Shown here piece after piece: positions 1 through 8,510 of a stretch of DNA of 42,487 nucleotides. Below the pieces are notes generated by a model. That model saw only the letters and a list, made by a program, of their open reading frames with translations. It was not told where the DNA came from and did no database searches. The stretch comes from an uncultured Bacteroidota bacterium (GTDB lineage Bacteria; Bacteroidota; Bacteroidia; UKL13-3), in NCBI GenBank assembly GCA_903910445.1, contig CAIVZR010000068.1, forward strand, positions 1 through 42,487. Direction: 5' to 3'. Position numbers and translations under genes: made by a program. Every line of letters begins with the position of its first letter. Position 1 is the first letter of the stretch.

Positions 1-403
1 TACTTCTAATAAGTCTTACACTTTCATTGATTTGAATAGCGCTGAACAAGGTAGTAATATTGTTTTTTACCGATTAAAACAATTTGACTTCAATGGCAAA
101 TACAGCTATAGTAAAATTGAACATACACAATTCAATTCAAGCACCAGTTTAAGTCAATACAAAGTAAGTCCGAATCCAATTAATCAATTTATGAGTTTAA
201 GCTTCACCCTTAAAGCTGCAGAAACAGTAACCATTGAAATAAGTGATTGTATTGGAAATGTAATTTATAGAGAAGAAGTAGCTGGACGGGCTGGTATTAA
301 CCAAATTCAAATTAATACAAGCTCTTTCGCTAAAGGAATATATCTGATGAAACTTATGAACTCAAGCGCAAAAAGCAGCGTTATGAAAATCATCAAAGAA
401 TAA
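1..403 (+). CDS. C-terminal part of a T9SS-secreted protein (5' end outside window)
   Basis: The reading frame is open from the first bases of the window to the stop at 401-403, so this is the 3' part of a larger gene. The last 80 or so residues form a type A T9SS sorting domain: a SPNPIN motif, then a beta-rich stretch with an IGNVIY segment, a KGIYLMKL segment and a short basic tail ending in KIIKE. In Bacteroidota this domain directs a protein through the outer membrane by the type IX system and is then removed. The catalytic or binding part lies upstream of the window, so the function cannot be given. A TTG at 32 is only an internal codon. Confidence 0.85.
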   Translation, partial: TSNKSYTFIDLNSAEQGSNIVFYRLKQFDFNGKYSYSKIEHTQFNSSTSLSQYKVSPNPINQFMSLSFTLKAAETVTIEISDCIGNVIYREEVAGRAGINQIQINTSSFAKGIYLMKLMNSSAKSSVMKIIKE

Positions 404-424
404 CTTGGCTTAGAGAACCAAGTT
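402..424 (+). terminator. Hairpin over the stop codon of the first gene
   Basis: AACTTGG (402-408) and CCAAGTT (418-424) form a 7-bp perfect stem with a 9-nt loop. It overlaps the stop codon and has no U-run, so it is more likely a 3' mRNA end structure than a terminator on its own. A better terminator follows at 443-470. Confidence 0.35.
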
Positions 425-442
425 GTATTGTATTTAATAAAG

Positions 443-470
443 AAGGCACCGTGAAGCGATGCCTTTTTTT
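443..470 (+). terminator. Rho-independent terminator after the T9SS protein
   Basis: AAGGCA (443-448) pairs with TGCCTT (460-465) across an 11-nt loop and runs straight into seven T. This ends the transcript of the first gene before the M23 peptidase gene. Confidence 0.75.
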
Positions 471-591
471 ATTTTTCTTCATGAATTAAATTTCCCATTT
501 GCCAATGTAGGAAATCATGGAATACGCAAGGTACAATAGCATAATTGTGAATTACTCATTGATTTTTATAGCGAGGAGATAAAGATATTTG

Positions 592-2235
592 ATGCCTATG
601 ATGCGCACCCTTTTGTTCTATTGCATATTGATTTTCACTGGATCAATCCATGCGCAATTTAATTTTCGTTCACCCGTTGATGGGGACATAAAAATTGCGG
701 CCAACTTCGGAGAACTGCGTGCCAATCATTTTCATGGCGGTATTGATATTCGCACCGATGGTGAAGAAGGATGGAAAGTATATGCCGTTGAAGATGGTTT
801 TGTATCGCGCATTTTAATGAGTAAGAAAGGTTATGGAAATGCACTTTACATCACGCATCCGAATGGATTAACGAGTGTGTACGGACATTTGTCGGCCTAT
901 AACGATATCATTAAAAATTTTGCGACTGCATGCCAAACGGCTCATGAAGATTTTGAACTCGACACCATACTTCTTGCCACCGCGATACCTGTAAAGAAGG
1001 GCGATGTGGTTGCATTTAGTGGCAATACAGGAGGAAGCACTGGGCCGCATTTACATTTTGAAATTCGGGATACGAAAACAGAGTTTGTAATTAACCCTGA
1101 AAATGTAGGCTTTGAGATTAAAGATATTTATGCCCCTCGAATTTTTTCTGTTGCCATCTTTTCATTGCAAGGTTATCAATCGAAATATGTTCAAACGATA
1201 CCCATCCCGAATGGAAAAATAATTCCTGTAACTCCCGGTCGTGTTGGCATTGGAATGAGTGGTATTGATTATTACAGCGATTACCAGTTCAATGCTGGAT
1301 TGTATAATACACAGCTTTTTAAAAACGATACCTTGATTTTTGAAAAGAGAATGGATACCTTTTCTTTCGATCATTGGAGATGTATTAATGCTCATCTCGA
1401 CTATGAAGTATTGCAAACAAAAAGTATCAATATTGAAAAATGTTTTCATGATGATGGCGACCTGACAGAAATCTATCCGCATTTGCTCAATCAGGGAATC
1501 ATTAATATCAAGCCGGGTCAAACAATTCAAATTCGATTGGTGACCAAGGATCATGCGGGCAACCAGATGCAGGTAGCCTTTGCCTTGAAAGGTACGGTGG
1601 CGGCCAATAAAGTGATGCCCAAATACAATGTCTTGCCTCTTCAAATAAACAATCTAACGGCTCGTAAAGCAACGCTCTCCATCCCCGCAGGTGCCATTTA
1701 TGATACCTGTATGTTTAGCTTTTATACTGATACTACTTATAGAAAATACTCGTACAAATATGTTGTAGGAGCGCGTACCATCCCCTTGCAAAAAGAGATA
1801 GAGCTCAAAATACTTCCAATAACCATTCCTAAGTCGGGAACCGAAAAACTCTATGTAAAATCGCTTACGATGGGCAGTGTAGGCGGGAAATTTACTGATG
1901 GCTATATGGTAGCCCGAACAAAAACCTGTGGTGTTTTTGTTATTGATATTGATACCAATGCGCCCATCATTACTCCAATCAATATTCCCTATTCAAAAAA
2001 CATCAGTGCCAATACCACACTGAAGTTTCGCATTTATGATACCCAAACTGGGGTGAAAAGCTTCAAAGCCACTGCCAATGGTAAGTATATTTTGTTTAGT
2101 TATGACCTTAAATACAACCTCATTACCTGTAACCTCAATGATGTAGATTTGAGTGGCACCAAAGACTTCGAACTCACTGTCACCGACGGTTGTGGGAATA
2201 TTAAACGGTATAAAACCGTACTTACCAAAAACTAA
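592..2235 (+). CDS. Exported M23-family metallopeptidase
   Basis: A probable peptidoglycan endopeptidase of the M23 (LytM/lysostaphin) family, which cleaves peptide cross-links in the periplasm using zinc. A signal peptide ends near IHAQ (about residue 22). The M23 domain fills residues 25-170: HGGID gives the first zinc ligands (H48, D52), a GHLS segment follows, and HLHFE (H153, H155) closes the site, so the catalytic set looks complete. The remaining 370 residues are beta-rich and not recognised; they may be Ig-like modules for wall or membrane attachment. Several ATGs lie near the start (592, 598, 601). I chose 592, with a GAGGAG tract at 573-578; the TTG at 589 is unlikely. It is followed closely by a lipoprotein gene in the same direction. 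Confidence 0.85.
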   Translation: MPMMRTLLFYCILIFTGSIHAQFNFRSPVDGDIKIAANFGELRANHFHGGIDIRTDGEEGWKVYAVEDGFVSRILMSKKGYGNALYITHPNGLTSVYGHLSAYNDIIKNFATACQTAHEDFELDTILLATAIPVKKGDVVAFSGNTGGSTGPHLHFEIRDTKTEFVINPENVGFEIKDIYAPRIFSVAIFSLQGYQSKYVQTIPIPNGKIIPVTPGRVGIGMSGIDYYSDYQFNAGLYNTQLFKNDTLIFEKRMDTFSFDHWRCINAHLDYEVLQTKSINIEKCFHDDGDLTEIYPHLLNQGIINIKPGQTIQIRLVTKDHAGNQMQVAFALKGTVAANKVMPKYNVLPLQINNLTARKATLSIPAGAIYDTCMFSFYTDTTYRKYSYKYVVGARTIPLQKEIELKILPITIPKSGTEKLYVKSLTMGSVGGKFTDGYMVARTKTCGVFVIDIDTNAPIITPINIPYSKNISANTTLKFRIYDTQTGVKSFKATANGKYILFSYDLKYNLITCNLNDVDLSGTKDFELTVTDGCGNIKRYKTVLTKN

Positions 2236-2259
2236 TGCTCACAGTTGAATAAGGAGTAT

Positions 2260-2267
2260 TACATTTG
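2260..2267 (+). promoter_or_regulatory. Bacteroidota -7 promoter element before the lipoprotein gene
   Basis: TACATTTG matches the Bacteroidota -7 consensus TAnnTTTG exactly and lies 24 bases before the ATG at 2292. No clear TTG occurs at the usual 19-21 base spacing upstream, so the -33 half is weak. The element argues against the TTG start at 2265, which would lie inside the promoter. Confidence 0.5.
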
Positions 2268-2291
2268 CACCTTTTTAAATCACCCCCTAAA

Positions 2292-2750
2292 ATGAAAAAA
2301 TTATTGTTAGTAGGCACCGTTGCAATTGCATTATTGGCTGCTTCATGTAAATCAAAATCAGAAAGACTGGTTGGAAACTGGAATGTTACTGAGTGTACCA
2401 TCACCAATTTGGATGAGTTACGTAAAAAAGAATTGATGGATACCCCTGACAGCTTAATGGAACAAGCCAAAGCGATGTTGGAAGACAATATCAAGAAATT
2501 TACTGATAACTCTAAAAAAGAAACCTACGAATTTGAAGCGGATAGCTTTAATATCAATCGTGCAGGTAGAAAATACAATGGCGTGTGGAAGGTAAGCAGC
2601 GATAACAAAATGTTATTCCTGGTTCCTAATATGAATGCCAATTCACCTATTGACGCCTTCACCATCGAAAGCTTAGAGGCCAAAGAAATTAAAATTTCAA
2701 GAGCCCTTACCCCTGAGAACACTGCCATCTATACTTTAGAGAAGCAATAA
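2292..2750 (+). CDS. Lipocalin-like lipoprotein
   Basis: A 152-residue lipoprotein. The signal peptide ends in a lipobox, LLAASC, with C19 as the acylated residue. After it comes RLVGNWNVT, the opening typical of small lipocalin-like domains in Bacteroidota, then a helical stretch (residues 40-70) and a beta-rich half with NGVWKVSSD and MLFLVPN. Its ligand and role are unknown. ATG 2292 gives a clean signal peptide and sits just behind a -7 promoter element. The stop lies only 2 bases from the stop of the convergent permease gene, with no terminator hairpin between them. Confidence 0.75.
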   Translation: MKKLLLVGTVAIALLAASCKSKSERLVGNWNVTECTITNLDELRKKELMDTPDSLMEQAKAMLEDNIKKFTDNSKKETYEFEADSFNINRAGRKYNGVWKVSSDNKMLFLVPNMNANSPIDAFTIESLEAKEIKISRALTPENTAIYTLEKQ

Positions 2751-2752
2751 TC

Positions 2753-4690
2753 TTAGAAATTCTTATTCAACTTGCTGTGCTTGTAGGAAAATCCGAAGTA
2801 AATGAGGAGTCCTACGGCCAGCCAGATGAAAAAATACATCCAGTTTTTATAACCCAGTTCGCTCATCATATACAAGCAGCTGGTAAGTCCCAGCATAGGG
2901 ATGAGCGAAGCATTGTGGCGAAATGCAAATACCGCCAGTGCTATCACAGTAAACAAGAAAATCCAGGTTGGGATTTTGTGTTTGAAGATGCCCCAACCCG
3001 AATCATATTTCTTCGCGTCGGCAATGGGCAATGCCGCTACCCTTGCACTATATAATGAATCGTTGAGCGATGACAGATAAGCTTCTGCATCGTTATTTTG
3101 CTGAGCAAACGCCAGGGAGTCTGAGGCTTGCAAACTTTCCTTCACCTTATTTATTTCATCCGCTTTTAAGCTTGTAATTAAATTCGAAGTCTCTTTTATT
3201 TTCGGTTCATTGAAAATAAAATTCATCATTCCTTCTTTATTATACTGGTAAGATAAAGCCCCACCCAGGAGTAGGAGAAACGTAAAAATATATTTCGAAT
3301 TAATGTAAGGCGTTTTGAAACGGCTCGGTGGTCGATTTGGATTCATATTGAGTTTGAGCACTCCTGCACATACCAGTACAAATGCGAATAAAGTACCGAT
3401 GGAGCAGAGGTCGGTAACCATATCAATATTTAAAAACAAAGTACCAGCGCCAACAATCAAGCCTGTGATGATGGTAGAGAAAGAAGGCGTTTTAAATTTC
3501 GGATGCACCTTAGCAAAACGTTTTGGAAGCAATCCATCACGGCTCATGCTCATCCATATGCGGGGCTGACCAATTTGAAAAACCAGCAATACACTTGCCA
3601 TCGCTACCACAGCGCTTACTGCTACGATACCTGCCATCCATTTCAAATTCAACTTCTCGAATACGTGAGCCAATGGATCGGCAACATCCAGTTCATTATA
3701 ATTCACCATGCCGGTGAGTACGAGCGCTACGATGATATAGAGAATGGTGCAGATGATGATGGCCCACATCATTCCTTTAGGCAAATCGCGTTGCGGATCT
3801 TTACATTCTTCGGCGGTGGTGCTAATAGCATCAAAACCAATATAGGCAAAGAAAACCGCCGATACCCCTTTGAGCACTCCTCCTACCCCATTGGGCATGA
3901 ATGGATTCCAGTTGCCTGCATCTACGTAGCCACTTCCAACAATGATAACGAGTACCACCACGATGAGTTTGATGGCCACCATGATATTGCTTGCGTTGCG
4001 CGATTCCTTGATTCCGCGATACACCAGCATGGTGATGGCTATGACAATAAACAGTGCAGGCACATTCATTACCAGGTGCATTCCTAAGAAGGAAGGCGCG
4101 GTAGTATAGGCAGTATATGCTTTTTGCAATCCTGCTCCCAGGTTCTCATACGATTTACCACTTTGCATGAGCGCAGTAGCTTCCTTATAACCATTATGAG
4201 CAGTTAAAATATCCTGGGTCATCCAGGCAGGCAAGTGAATGCCATGAATATTCAATGCATTAATATTTATTTGAGATAAGAGCGAGGTAAAATATTCGCT
4301 CCAGCCAATAGCCACCGTAACATTGCCAATAGCATATTCCATGATGAGTGCCCAGCCGATGATCCAGGCTACGAGCTCACCAAAGGCAACATAGCTATAG
4401 GTATAGGCACTTCCCGAAACGGGCACGAGGCTGGCGAATTCGGCATAGGCGAAGGCGGCGAAACTACAGGCGATGGCGGTGAAAATAAAAAGGAATACCA
4501 CCCCAGGACCTCCGTCGGCAGAGGCTTTGCCAATGGTAGTAAAAATTCCGGCACCGATGATGGCCGCAATACCCAAGGCGGTGAGGTCGATGGCAGTTAA
4601 GTGCTTGCTAAGATTATGCTCCTGCTCATTGGCAGCATTTTGCATTACCTGTGCAACACTTTTCTTTCGTAATAAATTTTTCAAATTCAT
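2753..4690 (-). CDS. APC-family amino-acid permease with enlarged hydrophilic loops
   Basis: A 645-residue inner-membrane amino-acid transporter of the APC superfamily, closest by eye to the cationic amino-acid transporter/YfnA type. The first helix region contains GAGIFTTIG, the unwound GxGIF substrate-site motif. A further family signature is FFAYIGFDAISTTAEE, followed by PQRDLP. About 12-14 hydrophobic segments are visible. Two hydrophilic stretches are unusual: residues about 140-205 and about 495-575. The second is a charged, Ser/Asp/Ala-rich, probably helical loop before the last two membrane segments. Together they account for a length well above the roughly 480-500 residues usual for the family. 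The substrate cannot be told from sequence. The gene stands alone on its strand. Confidence 0.85.
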   Translation of the reverse strand: MNLKNLLRKKSVAQVMQNAANEQEHNLSKHLTAIDLTALGIAAIIGAGIFTTIGKASADGGPGVVFLFIFTAIACSFAAFAYAEFASLVPVSGSAYTYSYVAFGELVAWIIGWALIMEYAIGNVTVAIGWSEYFTSLLSQININALNIHGIHLPAWMTQDILTAHNGYKEATALMQSGKSYENLGAGLQKAYTAYTTAPSFLGMHLVMNVPALFIVIAITMLVYRGIKESRNASNIMVAIKLIVVVLVIIVGSGYVDAGNWNPFMPNGVGGVLKGVSAVFFAYIGFDAISTTAEECKDPQRDLPKGMMWAIIICTILYIIVALVLTGMVNYNELDVADPLAHVFEKLNLKWMAGIVAVSAVVAMASVLLVFQIGQPRIWMSMSRDGLLPKRFAKVHPKFKTPSFSTIITGLIVGAGTLFLNIDMVTDLCSIGTLFAFVLVCAGVLKLNMNPNRPPSRFKTPYINSKYIFTFLLLLGGALSYQYNKEGMMNFIFNEPKIKETSNLITSLKADEINKVKESLQASDSLAFAQQNNDAEAYLSSLNDSLYSARVAALPIADAKKYDSGWGIFKHKIPTWIFLFTVIALAVFAFRHNASLIPMLGLTSCLYMMSELGYKNWMYFFIWLAVGLLIYFGFSYKHSKLNKNF

Positions 4691-5051
4691 GGAGGTTGCA
4701 ATATAGAAAAATTTATGGTTGGTTGTAAGATGAGGCTATTCGATTTTAAATTCTTGAGAATAATGATATTTAAAATTCCGAGAGGAATCAGAATTCATAA
4801 TAGATAATTTAAGATTGTCACATACTTGCGAAAACGAAAGTTTATCTGTTTATTGCAGTAGAAAATACAAACAAATAAGAATGTCTAAAATGAAAAAGCC
4901 GAGTTTCCCCGGCTCAGTTTTTTCACAACAGACGAATCCTTATTGTGATTTATTTTTATACGATTGATATTGGAGAGCATTACGCTGATTGGGTAACAAG
5001 TGGGGCACATTATGCATATAAATCATCAAGCACCCATTAAAAATTACAGCA
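4691..5051. other. 361-base intergenic region between divergent genes
   Basis: AT-rich region between the permease (leftward) and the Asp-box T9SS protein (rightward). Both promoters should lie here, but neither strand has a clean TTTG-N19-TAnnTTTG pair. It holds one strong hairpin (4897-4922). No credible small ORF was seen; the best one, from ATG 4881, is 28 codons long and runs through the hairpin. Confidence 0.6.
4893..4922. terminator. Bidirectional terminator-like hairpin in an intergenic region
   Basis: AGCCG (4897-4901) pairs with CGGCT (4910-4914). On the minus strand the stem runs directly into TTTTT, and on the plus strand into CAGTTTTTT. No gene ends here. On the minus strand it lies about 200 bases upstream of the permease start, where it could act as an attenuator or insulator. 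Confidence 0.55.
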
Positions 5052-6395
5052 ATGAAAAATATTATTTTTTTGCTATCACTAATAATTAGCAATTCTGCGA
5101 TATCGCAGTTATTGACGAATACTAGTACTTGGAAACCAATTCAATTACCTTTAAATGGGACCCAAAAAATATTTTTTTGGAGTTCAGACAGCGGGCTCGC
5201 TTTTGGAAACAATAATGAGGCAAAATTGGTTCGCACCTACGATGGAGGTAATTCATGGATTACAATTTTTGATTTAGCTGTATACACAAATTCAAACATT
5301 GTATATACATGCGCTATACAAATTAAAAGTAAAAGTGAAATAGGTATTGCATTTTGGGATAATGACAGTTTTCTAAATTTCACTAAGACTTATGATGGCG
5401 GCAATACATGGGAAAAGCATAAGTCAGTAAATCACATATCTAGTCAATGTACAGATATCCTTTTCAATGGAGATACTTTAATAATAAATAGCTCCAAGAC
5501 TAAGCCCCAAAACGACACACTCCCGTCTTATAAAGCATTACAAGTATCTATCACTAATGGAGAATATATACTTAAAGAAATACCTTTCGGTAGTTTAATA
5601 AGATTTACATCAATACCAAATACGAATCTCTCCATTATTTACAGCTGCTATGGACCTATTAATCCTGAGACACATGGTAGCGTTTATACAAGTTTGAAAT
5701 TTATAGATGACATTTCAAAGGATAAGCTTTCCTATCCTTGGTGCCCATCGGATTATCACTATGAATTCTTTCCTTTATTTACCGATATATCAAAAGGTTA
5801 TTACTTAGATTGGCATAGCGGCCTATTTAAATTTCCAGTAAATAACCTTCCTACTGATAGCTTTTATAGTTGCATGTCATGTAGACCAAGTGATAATGTT
5901 TTTGAAGCCTTATGGGATGAACGGTTTTACCGAGGCTTTTGTGTATCTGAAAATAAATTAGCCTTAACTGCATATAGAAACATTTTCATGATAGAAGGTA
6001 GTACAATTAAGGGGGCGCATTTACCCTTTAAGAATAATCAAGATGCAGCGACTTGTATCAATTATGGAACTCAAAATGTTGGTTATATTGGTACAACAAG
6101 TAATTACATCTTTAAAACAATGAGCGGGATGCAATTGAATAATATTAATAACGAAGCCCTCGAGTTTAATTTTCAGCTTTTCCCTAACCCTGCGAATAAT
6201 CAAATCACCTTGGCGAATTATTCGTTGCCGGTTCATTCGAATTACCAAATCTATAATCTATTGGGAACATTGGTTCAGCAAGGAAATTTGGAAGAAAAGG
6301 AAACAACAATAAATATAAGCACCCTTGCTGATGGGCTTTATTTTATTCGAGTTGGGAGTGCAACACTTAAATTAGTGAAGGGGCAGGATTTGTAA
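5052..6395 (+). CDS. T9SS-secreted protein with Asp-box (BNR-like) repeats
   Basis: A 447-residue secreted protein. A signal peptide ends near AISQ (residue 19). Two Asp-box-like motifs, TYDGGNSW (about 62-69) and TYDGGNTW (about 113-120), point to a beta-propeller of the sialidase/YCF48/sortilin-like type; only these two blades are obvious. A type A T9SS sorting domain begins at LFPNPANN (about 376) and ends with LADGLYFIRV and a short lysine-containing tail. Asp-boxes are structural, so no enzyme activity should be inferred from them. The gene is AT-rich and stands alone, as is common for accessory T9SS cargo. Confidence 0.75.
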   Translation: MKNIIFLLSLIISNSAISQLLTNTSTWKPIQLPLNGTQKIFFWSSDSGLAFGNNNEAKLVRTYDGGNSWITIFDLAVYTNSNIVYTCAIQIKSKSEIGIAFWDNDSFLNFTKTYDGGNTWEKHKSVNHISSQCTDILFNGDTLIINSSKTKPQNDTLPSYKALQVSITNGEYILKEIPFGSLIRFTSIPNTNLSIIYSCYGPINPETHGSVYTSLKFIDDISKDKLSYPWCPSDYHYEFFPLFTDISKGYYLDWHSGLFKFPVNNLPTDSFYSCMSCRPSDNVFEALWDERFYRGFCVSENKLALTAYRNIFMIEGSTIKGAHLPFKNNQDAATCINYGTQNVGYIGTTSNYIFKTMSGMQLNNINNEALEFNFQLFPNPANNQITLANYSLPVHSNYQIYNLLGTLVQQGNLEEKETTINISTLADGLYFIRVGSATLKLVKGQDL

Positions 6396-6427
6396 ATTTA
6401 ATAATATAATGTACTAAGGATAGTAAG

Positions 6428-7048
6428 TTAGTTACTTATTGATGTCTTTACTCTCATTAAATTATAAACAATCGAAATATTCAATCGATAATCAGATTCA
6501 AATCGGTTATTGACAACTTTCAGAAATACATTATTAAAATAATAGATATCTTTTCCATATACGAAGCTCTTTCCAAAAGCAATGCTATGTATGATAGAAA
6601 AATTATAGGGCAATTTAATTGCGATACCATAGCCTAAGAACATGCCAAGAAAATTTCTGCTGATTTTTGTGGGGGTTGAAAAATAGTTTATATCGGGATC
6701 AACATTATCGCATGAATTTCTTGAAAGCCTTAAATCTAATTCAAAAAAAGAAGAGAATAAACGCCGATTTCCATTAGGATAATAACGCTGAATAAGTCCA
6801 AGCCCAAAGCAATCTTTTACTAATGGAATTGAATATGCATTAAAGATTCCCGGCTCAAATGAAAAGCCATATAAGAAGGATATTTGTGAATAGTTCTTTT
6901 TGTAAAAACGCCCTATACTTATTCCGACATCCCGCTTGTACAAATAATCTGTGGATTGTTGCGAAACCCCAATCGTATAATAACGTTCCTCTTGTGCTAA
7001 TAAAAGCACTTGGCAAAAGACCAGAATTATAACTAAGGTGCGTCTCAT
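6428..7048 (-). CDS. Putative outer-membrane beta-barrel protein, paralogue of the upstream gene
   Basis: A 206-residue protein with a signal peptide ending near LLAQ (about residue 19). The mature part alternates hydrophobic and polar residues with many aromatics, as in small outer-membrane barrels. It shares several segments with the next gene upstream (7070-7684): YTIGV against YTIGI, the identical FYKKNYSQ, RYYPNGNRRLFSSF against RYFPNKKYSLFTSF, and NFLGMFLGYG against NILNCYLGYG. The two are therefore tandem duplicates, 21 bases apart and probably cotranscribed. Function is not recognised; an acyloxyacyl-hydrolase-like or opacity-like small barrel would fit the length. The stop lies 32 bases from the convergent T9SS gene. 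Confidence 0.6.
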   Translation of the reverse strand: MRRTLVIILVFCQVLLLAQEERYYTIGVSQQSTDYLYKRDVGISIGRFYKKNYSQISFLYGFSFEPGIFNAYSIPLVKDCFGLGLIQRYYPNGNRRLFSSFFELDLRLSRNSCDNVDPDINYFSTPTKISRNFLGMFLGYGIAIKLPYNFSIIHSIAFGKSFVYGKDIYYFNNVFLKVVNNRFESDYRLNISIVYNLMRVKTSISN

Positions 7049-7069
7049 TATTTATCTGTTGAACTTTAT

Positions 7070-7684
7070 TTAAAACCTACGGAAATGGTATAAAGCAGAG
7101 AAATTTAATTGTAGAAATGTTTCATTGAGATGGTATCCTTCAGTGTAAATATTTGGAATAAAATATTGATTTTCTCCACCAACAAAACTATAGCCTCCGG
7201 CAACACTCGTCATGACTGTAAAATGATGAAAAATATTAAGCCCAACTCCATATCCGAGATAACAATTTAAAATATTCCTTCTAATTGATTTTGGGATATA
7301 GGTATTATTAATTGAGTCAAATCCATAATTAATAGTGTTCGCATGGATGCTCAAATATGAAATATTCGCTTCAATAAATGATGTGAATAATGAGTACTTT
7401 TTATTGGGGAAATATCGGTGCGTATAACCAATTCCTGAGCGCCCCATTACGTTCTTATTGACATTCCAAATACCTCCTGAATTCCCATAATGCACTCCAA
7501 CTGCGTAAATCAAATTAACCTGAGAATAATTCTTCTTATAAAAGTACCCGAAATTCAAATTGAAGTCTGTTTCAAGATAATCAATATTATGATTCGTTAT
7601 TCCAATGGTGTATTCTCTTTTTCTTTCCTGAGAAAAAACAAATATTGTATTGAGAATAAGGAAAAATAAAAAACACGATTTCAT
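7070..7684 (-). CDS. Putative outer-membrane beta-barrel protein, paralogue of the downstream gene
   Basis: A 204-residue protein with a signal peptide ending near VFSQ. The mature part is rich in Tyr, Phe, Asn and Gly with alternating polarity and ends in FSALYHFRRF, an aromatic C-terminus of the kind recognised by the barrel assembly machinery. It is the first gene of a two-gene run with its paralogue at 6428-7048. Family and function are not recognised. A perfect -7 promoter element lies 30 bases upstream. Confidence 0.6.
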   Translation of the reverse strand: MKSCFLFFLILNTIFVFSQERKREYTIGITNHNIDYLETDFNLNFGYFYKKNYSQVNLIYAVGVHYGNSGGIWNVNKNVMGRSGIGYTHRYFPNKKYSLFTSFIEANISYLSIHANTINYGFDSINNTYIPKSIRRNILNCYLGYGVGLNIFHHFTVMTSVAGGYSFVGGENQYFIPNIYTEGYHLNETFLQLNFSALYHFRRF

Positions 7685-7713
7685 AAATTTAAAAAAGGTA
7701 TTTGCTTTTTTAA

Positions 7714-7721
7714 CAAATGTA
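7714..7721 (-). promoter_or_regulatory. -7 promoter element for the paralogous barrel pair
   Basis: On the minus strand this reads TACATTTG, an exact match to the Bacteroidota -7 consensus, 30 bases upstream of the ATG at 7684. A candidate TTTG (plus-strand CAAA, 7748-7751) is 26 bases away, longer than usual, so the -33 element is uncertain. Confidence 0.5.
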
Positions 7722-7823
7722 TTATTTATCTAGTTCATACTAGTAATCAAACTAAAGAAATGTTATTCCTAATGTTGAGATAATCATGACATGAAAACTG
7801 TCATTCTTAATAGATCTCCCCCC

Positions 7824-8510
7824 TCACGCAAAATCCACTTGTGCTTTTTCAAAATCTTCGGGGATACCGATATCGATGAAATAGTTATCGAAGGGGAAGC
7901 CCATAATTTTTAAATCAGTGGTATGTGCTTCAAATACTTCTTTCTCCATAGAGAAAGCTTGGGGTAATTGCAGGGGCTCTATGCAATTGCGCTGCGCTAC
8001 ATATACTCCGGCATTGATGAGGCCTTCGACACAAAAACGCTTCTCATTAAATTGTATGATTCTATTGTCTTCCACTTCCACCGTTCCATACCTTTCGAAG
8101 TTTAGCATGGGCTTGAGTGCTAAAGATATATCGGCCTTATTGAGCAAATGCTCTTGCATTAATAAATCGAGGGGGCAATCGAAATACGAATCACCATTGA
8201 TGATAAACACATCGAACTGATGGCATGCTTTCAATGCCAATTGAATACCGCCCCCTGTGCCTAAAGGTTCGGCTTCCACCACAAATACAAACTCTGCATC
8301 GTAGTTGGATTGTGCTATAAATTCTTCAATGATTTCATGTTTGTAGCCTACCGACAATACCACGCGCGAAACCTTCGCATCGATGAGCTTGGTGATGATA
8401 TAGTGCAGGAAAGGTTTTCCAGCCACGGGGGCCATTACCTTGGGCACCTCACTCACCACACTTCGTAGTCGAGTACCCAATCCGCCGGCAAGTATGATGG
8501 CTTCGTACAT
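7824..8510 (-). CDS. hddC: Sugar-1-phosphate nucleotidyltransferase (HddC-like)
   Basis: A 228-residue nucleotidyltransferase that joins a sugar-1-phosphate to an NTP. The signature LAGGLGTRL at residues 7-15 is followed by VPKVMAPVAGKPFLHY, which closely resembles D-glycero-D-manno-heptose-1-phosphate guanylyltransferase (HddC). INGDSYFD provides the metal-binding aspartate. It has no left-handed beta-helix acyltransferase domain, unlike GlmU or bifunctional relatives. The start codon shares one base with the ruvA stop (TAATG), so translation is probably coupled. HddC is the best guess; related mannose-1-phosphate or glucose-1-phosphate enzymes cannot be excluded, and no other heptose genes lie nearby. 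Confidence 0.75.
   Translation of the reverse strand: MYEAIILAGGLGTRLRSVVSEVPKVMAPVAGKPFLHYIITKLIDAKVSRVVLSVGYKHEIIEEFIAQSNYDAEFVFVVEAEPLGTGGGIQLALKACHQFDVFIINGDSYFDCPLDLLMQEHLLNKADISLALKPMLNFERYGTVEVEDNRIIQFNEKRFCVEGLINAGVYVAQRNCIEPLQLPQAFSMEKEVFEAHTTDLKIMGFPFDNYFIDIGIPEDFEKAQVDFA

Noticed and set aside
1162-1644. 160-codon minus-strand ORF within the M23 peptidase gene
   Set aside because: Antisense shadow; the sense frame has a complete signal peptide and catalytic motifs at its front and continues as one reading frame to the stop.
3503-4087. 194-codon ORF on the plus strand inside the permease gene
   Set aside because: It is the antisense shadow of a clear transporter; the product is rich in His, Tyr and Ile without domain structure.
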